Positions 59,991 to 64,000 of a stretch of DNA of 64,000 nucleotides are shown here, piece after piece (positions within the stretch are counted from its first letter, which is position 1; each line of letters begins with the position of its first letter). The notes under the pieces were generated by a model, which was not told the origin of the DNA, did not search any database, and saw nothing but the letters and a program-made list of their open reading frames with translations. The position numbers and the translations under genes were made by a program. Source of the DNA: Pseudomonas laurylsulfatiphila (GTDB taxonomy: Bacteria > Pseudomonadota > Gammaproteobacteria > Pseudomonadales > Pseudomonadaceae); assembly GCF_002934665.1 (NCBI RefSeq), contig NZ_NIRS01000006.1:124001-188000 (forward strand), read 5' to 3'.

Positions 59991-60083
59991 CCTGTGGGAG
60001 CGAGCTTGCTCGCGATAGCGGTGGGTCATTCAGCATCATCGTTGAATGTTGATCCGCTATCGCGGGCAAGCCCGCTCCCACAC
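59991..60083. repeat. Family A REPIN
   Basis: Inverted family A arms (right one GCGGGCAAGCCCGCTCCCAC) enclose about 50 bases between the convergent olsA and acpH genes. Confidence 0.9.
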
Positions 60084-60088
60084 TGGTT

Positions 60089-60667
60089 TTATGTTGTTGG
60101 ATAGTTCCGGGCGAAATCCTGCAACTGCGGATAGAACAACCGAAAGTCCTCGCTCAACGGTTCATACAACTGCCGCAACTCCTGCATCGCCGCCGCCAGC
60201 TCCTCCGGCCGGGTCAGGCGCCGCGAGATCCCGCGCAACACCTGCTCCAGCACTTCAAATTCCTGATACGAGCCCAACCAGTCATTGGCCACCATGTGCG
60301 GCGCAATCTTCGCCAGCCGCTCCGGCAGTTGCCGCTCGCTGGACAGCACGCGGTACACGTCCGAAGTGAACAGCTCCAGCGGCCGGTCGGCATACAGCCT
60401 CCAGTCCCGGGCCAGGCAATGGTCGAAAAACACGTCGAGCACGATCCCCGCATAGCGACGACGGGTCAGGGAGAAACGCGACAAGGCGACATCCACAAGA
60501 GGATGGCGATCGGTGAACACGTCGATGCTGCGATGCAACTGGATAGCCCCTTCGATGTCCGGAGCGAATTGCCCTTGCAGGCGTCCCTTGACGAAATCGC
60601 CATACAGGCTGCCGAGCAATTGGCCGGGACGCTGGCCACCGAGGTGAAGATGTGCGAGATAGTTCAT
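60089..60667 (-). CDS. acpH: ACP phosphodiesterase
   Basis: This 192-residue protein begins MNYLAHLHLGGQRPGQLLGS and carries the YGDFVKGRLQ and IQLHRSIDVFTDRHPLV motifs of AcpH, whose His/Asp ligands bind metal. AcpH removes the phosphopantetheine arm from holo-ACP. It is a single gene. Confidence 0.93.
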   Translation of the reverse strand: MNYLAHLHLGGQRPGQLLGSLYGDFVKGRLQGQFAPDIEGAIQLHRSIDVFTDRHPLVDVALSRFSLTRRRYAGIVLDVFFDHCLARDWRLYADRPLELFTSDVYRVLSSERQLPERLAKIAPHMVANDWLGSYQEFEVLEQVLRGISRRLTRPEELAAAMQELRQLYEPLSEDFRLFYPQLQDFARNYPTT

Positions 60668-60710
60668 GGGCGCAGCTTAGCACTGCCCCCTTGTCTTGTT
60701 ACACTCAACG

Positions 60711-60813
60711 TATCGTTATAACTCGATATACCGAAATGTGAGCTGGTCAGAGCCAAATCATATTTGTATATCGCGAAATACCGATTTAAAGTTCGCCTCA
60801 TCGCGATATAGCG
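60711..60813. promoter_or_regulatory. Repeated AT-rich sites ahead of the ArsR-MFS-OYE unit
   Basis: This strongly AT-rich stretch contains related sites ATCGTTATAACTCGATATAC (60712-60731), ATATCGCGAAATACCGAT (60768-60785) and ATCGCGATATAGCG (60800-60813). The shared core is ATCGCGATAT-like and partly palindromic. It lies directly before the ArsR-type gene, so autoregulation is likely. Confidence 0.6.
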
Positions 60814-60837
60814 TTTTAAACATCACGAGCCCACATC

Positions 60838-61140
60838 ATGACCATCAATCTCGACGAAATAATAAAAGCCCTGGCACACCCAGTACGGCGAGAAATCCTG
60901 CACTGGCTCAAGGATCCGACCGTCGAATTTCCCGACCAGTCCCACAGCAACGAACACGGCGTTTGCGCCGGGCAGATCGATCAACGTTGCGGCCTGTCGC
61001 AGTCCACGGTGTCGGCACACCTGGCGACCCTGCAACGCGCCGGCCTGATCAGCAGCCGCAAAGTCGGCCAGTGGCATTTTTTCAAACGCAATGAGGAAAC
61101 CATTCAGGAGTTCCTCAAAACCTTCAGTAAAGAGCTCTGA
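60838..61140 (+). CDS. ArsR-type winged-helix repressor
   Basis: This 100-residue regulator opens LDEIIKALAHPVRREILHWL and has the recognition helix in RCGLSQSTVSAHLATLQRAG. It lacks the CXC metal site of true ArsR, so it likely senses something else. It stands 36 bases before the efflux gene and behind repeated AT-rich sites, so it probably represses the three-gene unit. Confidence 0.9.
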   Translation: MTINLDEIIKALAHPVRREILHWLKDPTVEFPDQSHSNEHGVCAGQIDQRCGLSQSTVSAHLATLQRAGLISSRKVGQWHFFKRNEETIQEFLKTFSKEL

Positions 61141-61176
61141 CCCTTAAAGTCAGTCAGCTAAAAAAGGAATTACCCC

Positions 61177-62343
61177 ATGCCCCTCTCGCTACTTATCCTG
61201 GCATTGAGCGCCTTCGCCATCGGCACCACCGAGTTCGTCATCATGGGCCTGCTGCCCAACGTGGCGGCCGACCTCGGTGTGTCGATTCCCGGTGCCGGCT
61301 GGCTGGTGACCGGTTACGCCCTGGGCGTGGCCATCGGTGCGCCGTTCATGGCGCTGGCCACCGCCAGGCTGCCGCGCAAGGCCGCCCTGGTGGCGTTGAT
61401 GGGCATCTTCATTATCGGCAACCTGCTCTGCGCAGTGGCCGGCGACTACAACGTGCTGATGTTTGCCCGAGTAGTCACCGCGCTGTGCCACGGTGCCTTC
61501 TTCGGCATCGGTTCGGTGGTGGCTGCCGGCCTGGTGCCTGCGAACAAACGTGCCTCGGCCGTGGCCCTGATGTTCACTGGCCTGACCCTGGCCAACGTCC
61601 TCGGCGTACCGCTGGGCACCGCCCTCGGCCAGGAAGCCGGCTGGCGTTCGACCTTCTGGGCCGTGACCGTGATCGGTGTGATTGCGCTGATCGGTCTGAT
61701 CCGCTTCCTGCCGGCCAAGCGCGATGAAGAAAAACTCGACATGCGCGCCGAACTGGCCGCACTCAAGGGCGCCGGCATCTGGCTGTCCCTGAGCATGACC
61801 GCGCTGTTCGCCGCCTCGGTGTTCACCCTGTTCACCTACGTTGCGCCGCTGCTGGGGGAAGTCACTGGCGTCTCGCCCCGTGGCGTGACCTGGACCCTGA
61901 TGCTCATCGGCCTGGGCCTGACGGTAGGCAACATCATCGGCGGCAAGCTGGCCGATAAAGGCATGGCCGCGACCCTGATCGGTGTGTTCGTGACCATGGC
62001 CGTGGTGTCCACCGTGCTGACCTGGACCAGCGTCGCGCTGATCCCGACCGAAATCACCCTGTTCCTCTGGGCCACTGCGTGCTTCGCCGCCGTACCGGCG
62101 CTGCAAGTGAACGTGGTGACGTTCGGCAAAGCCGCACCGAACCTGGTGTCGACCCTGAACATCGGCGCTTTCAACATCGGCAACGCCCTGGGTGCCTGGG
62201 TCGGCGGCAGTGTGATCGCCCATGGCTTCGGCCTGACCAGTGTACCGCTCGCCGCAGCCGTACTGGCGGTACTCGCCCTGCTGGTGACCCTGATTACTTT
62301 CCGCCAGAGCGGCAATCCCGATCTGGCTCCTGCTACCCACTAA
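61177..62343 (+). CDS. MFS efflux transporter (AraJ/drug efflux type)
   Basis: This 388-residue transporter has 12 segments, with the DHA1-type motifs LSAFAIGTTEFVIMGLLPNV at its start and GAPFMALATARLPRK in the first loop. Members export drugs or sugars. It is co-oriented between a repressor and an old-yellow-enzyme reductase, which suggests detoxification of an electrophile or dye. Confidence 0.9.
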   Translation: MPLSLLILALSAFAIGTTEFVIMGLLPNVAADLGVSIPGAGWLVTGYALGVAIGAPFMALATARLPRKAALVALMGIFIIGNLLCAVAGDYNVLMFARVVTALCHGAFFGIGSVVAAGLVPANKRASAVALMFTGLTLANVLGVPLGTALGQEAGWRSTFWAVTVIGVIALIGLIRFLPAKRDEEKLDMRAELAALKGAGIWLSLSMTALFAASVFTLFTYVAPLLGEVTGVSPRGVTWTLMLIGLGLTVGNIIGGKLADKGMAATLIGVFVTMAVVSTVLTWTSVALIPTEITLFLWATACFAAVPALQVNVVTFGKAAPNLVSTLNIGAFNIGNALGAWVGGSVIAHGFGLTSVPLAAAVLAVLALLVTLITFRQSGNPDLAPATH

Positions 62344-62373
62344 TCACCTGAAACCTCACGAGGGTTGTACTTC

Positions 62374-63423
62374 ATGACGACTATTTTCGATCCAATCAAA
62401 CTGGGCGACCTCGAGTTGGCCAACCGCATCATCATGGCGCCCCTGACCCGCTGCCGCGCCGACGAAGGCCGTGTCCCCAACGCGCTGATGGCCGAGTACT
62501 ACGTGCAGCGTGCCTCCGCCGGCCTGATCCTCAGCGAAGCCACTTCGGTCACGCCAATGGGCGTCGGCTACCCGGACACCCCGGGCATCTGGTCCAACGA
62601 TCAGGTACGTGGCTGGTCCAACGTGACCAAGGCCATCCATGGCGCGGGCGGCAAGATCTTCCTGCAGTTGTGGCACGTGGGTCGCATTTCCCACGGTTTG
62701 TACCTCAACGATGAAGCCCCGGTCGCCCCGAGTGCCATCCAGCCCAAGGGCCACGTCAGCCTGGTTCGTCCGCTGGCCGACTTCCCTGTTCCGCGCGCCC
62801 TGGAAACCGCTGAAATCGCCGACATCGTCGACGCTTACCGCGTCGGTGCCGAGAACGCCAAGGCCGCCGGCTTCGACGGTGTGGAAATCCACGCCGCCAA
62901 CGGTTACCTGCTCGACCAGTTCCTGCAAAGCAGCACCAACCAGCGCGCCGACAACTATGGCGGCTCCCTGGAAAACCGTGCTCGGCTGCTGCTGGAAGTG
63001 ACTGACGCCGCCATTGAAGTCTGGGGCGCCGGCCGTGTAGGTGTGCACCTGTCGCCCCGCGCCGACCTGCATGACATGGGCGACGACAACCTGGCCGAAA
63101 CCTTCACCTACGTCGCTCGCGAACTGGGCAAGCGTGGCATCGCCTTCATCTGCTCGCGCGAGAAAGAAGGTGCCGACAGCCTCGGCCCACAACTCAAGGA
63201 AGCCTTCGGCGGCCCCTACATTGCCAACGAGCGTTTCACCAAGGACAGCGCCAACGCGTTGCTCGCCAGCGGCATGGCCGATGCAGTCGCCTTCGGCGTC
63301 CCCTTCATTGCCAACCCCGACCTGCCGGCACGCTTGAAGGCCGACGCACCGCTTAACGAAGCGCGCCCGGAGCTGTTCTATGCCCAGGGTCCGGTTGGTT
63401 ACATCGACTATCCAACTTTGTAA
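62374..63423 (+). CDS. Old yellow enzyme family reductase (NemA/XenB type)
   Basis: This 349-residue flavin enzyme has the barrel start FDPIKLGDLELANRIIMAPL and the FMN/substrate motif VEIHAANGYLLDQFLQSSTN. It reduces activated double bonds, nitro compounds or nitrate esters with NAD(P)H. The ATG at 62374 is preferred to a TTG three codons earlier. It ends in a strong terminator. Confidence 0.93.
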   Translation: MTTIFDPIKLGDLELANRIIMAPLTRCRADEGRVPNALMAEYYVQRASAGLILSEATSVTPMGVGYPDTPGIWSNDQVRGWSNVTKAIHGAGGKIFLQLWHVGRISHGLYLNDEAPVAPSAIQPKGHVSLVRPLADFPVPRALETAEIADIVDAYRVGAENAKAAGFDGVEIHAANGYLLDQFLQSSTNQRADNYGGSLENRARLLLEVTDAAIEVWGAGRVGVHLSPRADLHDMGDDNLAETFTYVARELGKRGIAFICSREKEGADSLGPQLKEAFGGPYIANERFTKDSANALLASGMADAVAFGVPFIANPDLPARLKADAPLNEARPELFYAQGPVGYIDYPTL

Positions 63424-63441
63424 AACTGCGCAAACTCGAAA

Positions 63442-63474
63442 AGCCCGGCGTTTCGGACGCCGGGCTTTTTTCTT
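63442..63474 (+). terminator. Rho-independent terminator of the OYE unit
   Basis: AGCCCGGCGT pairs with ACGCCGGGCT around a short loop (TTCGG-like) and is followed by TTTTT, 18 bases after the stop. Confidence 0.93.
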
Positions 63475-63674
63475 TAAATAAGCTAAAACCCGCTAACCAG
63501 ACTTAAACTTCTGACAACTCACCTGCCATCCAAACCAGTATCACACCCACCTGCATACAAACTTACAACTACAACCCAGACAAACCCAAAAAACAACTTA
63601 ATACTTCACAAAGCCTCGCCACAACATATCGAGCACTATGGGAAGCCCCTCAAAAACTTTAAAGGATTAACAGT
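63475..63674. other. AT-rich, G-poor gap before the edge gene
   Basis: The 200-base gap is rich in A and C and nearly free of G on the plus strand between about 63487 and 63610. AAAGGA (63661-63666) is a plausible ribosome site for the next gene. No gene or known signal is seen. Confidence 0.5.
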
Positions 63675-64000
63675 ATGGACAACAACGGCCCGATACACGC
63701 GCCCCACATCATTGCACAAACAGAATATGAAGCTGGAGACTTCAGCTTTTCTGCCTCCGCCAGCAAATTCCCTGATAAGTACACCGTGATGACCATCAAC
63801 ATCGCCAACAACACTAATGGCCCGATCCGGCTCTTGAAAGCAGGCTGGGACTTGACCGGAACGTCGCTGTCAGATTTCGAAATCGAAAAGAACGATGAGG
63901 AAACTCTCGAACTCCCTTACTTCCAGGACTTCTCCAGTAATGGACTGTATTACAAAAAAAGGAATTTCCCTCCGATCTTGCAAGAGTTCTCGTACATTAC
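63675..64000 (+). CDS. Unidentified protein, cut by right window edge
   Basis: An open frame starts MDNNGPIHAPHIIAQTEYEA nine bases after AAAGGA and stays open to the edge (108 codons). The visible part is strand-rich and Asn/Ser/Asp-rich, with VMTINIANNTNGPIRLLKAG. There is no signal peptide or membrane segment. It is AT-richer than its neighbours, which suggests transfer. The family is not recognised. Confidence 0.65.
   Translation, partial: MDNNGPIHAPHIIAQTEYEAGDFSFSASASKFPDKYTVMTINIANNTNGPIRLLKAGWDLTGTSLSDFEIEKNDEETLELPYFQDFSSNGLYYKKRNFPPILQEFSYI

Noticed and set aside
1..64000. CRISPR arrays, insertion sequences and integrase genes
   Set aside because: No regular repeat-spacer array, transposase or integrase frame was seen anywhere; the only repeats are short REP-type palindromes.

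Overview
The window is chromosomal DNA from a fluorescent Pseudomonas, most likely the P. fluorescens group. The evidence is high-GC coding sequence, recognisable Pseudomonas genes (phaG, olsBA, ung, tctCBA, guanidine-carboxylase operon) and many copies of short palindromic repeats of the kind called REP/REPIN in this group. I see four repeat families, here named A (GTGGGAGCGAGCCTGCTCGC), B (GTAGGAGCTGCCGAAGGCTG), C (GTAGGAGCTGGCTTGCCAGC) and D (GTGGCGAGGGGCTTGCCCCC).

Layout. 0-5 kb: tricarboxylate uptake, with a truncated tctD-type response regulator divergent from tctC-tctB-tctA and an AbrB-like membrane protein. 5-8 kb: ung, a 3-hydroxyisobutyryl-CoA hydrolase-like protein and two Tyr/Gly-rich lipoproteins. 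8.1-18.3 kb: a guanidine-assimilation operon. It has a sigma-54-type promoter, a guanidine-I (ykkC) riboswitch, an ABC transporter, two DUF1989 carboxyguanidine-deiminase-type subunits, a biotin carboxylase and allophanate hydrolase. A REPIN is inserted in frame inside the carboxylase. 18.4-22.1 kb: diguanylate cyclase, Cys-rich small protein, rsuA and phaG.

22.3-27.2 kb: tRNA-Gly(CCC) followed by an AT-richer accessory segment with a phosphoethanolamine-transferase-like enzyme, a Fic protein, a DUF3077-like small protein and a HicB-like antitoxin without a visible HicA. 27.2-34.1 kb: two methyltransferases (one tam-like), small membrane and stress proteins, a PAS-GAF-GGDEF protein, a LysE exporter, and a LysR gene broken by an in-frame stop next to a YdcZ-type transporter. 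34.2-42.6 kb: a CoA-transferase/HMG-CoA-lyase-like/MFS/LysR catabolic cluster, a SIR2-like DUF4917 protein, and a cupin regulator with a perfect palindromic operator divergent from a class II aldolase and a DapA-family lyase.

42.7-49 kb: small stress/housekeeping genes, a DMT exporter and a methyltransferase, then a phage- or tailocin-derived regulatory relic (Ogr/Delta-like zinc finger, CI-like repressor with TTG start, holin, LuxR-type HTH). 49-55.5 kb: TPM/TPM/LemA cluster, periplasmic beta-glucosidase, ClsB-like cardiolipin synthase, YceI protein. 55.8-60.7 kb: a serine hydrolase with a small membrane partner, a short acyl-CoA-dehydrogenase-like protein, the ornithine-lipid genes olsB-olsA behind a candidate Pho box, and acpH. 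60.8-63.4 kb: an ArsR-like repressor, MFS efflux pump and old-yellow-enzyme reductase behind repeated AT-rich operator-like sites. The window ends in an AT-rich gap and the start of an unidentified gene.

The best integrated system is the guanidine operon, where nitrogen-type transcription initiation, riboswitch sensing, uptake and a full route to ammonia can be read from sequence. No clearly undescribed large system was found. The least explained places are the tRNA-adjacent accessory segment, the phage-derived relic and the truncated gene at the right edge. All identifications come from reading sequence and motifs; no database search was run.
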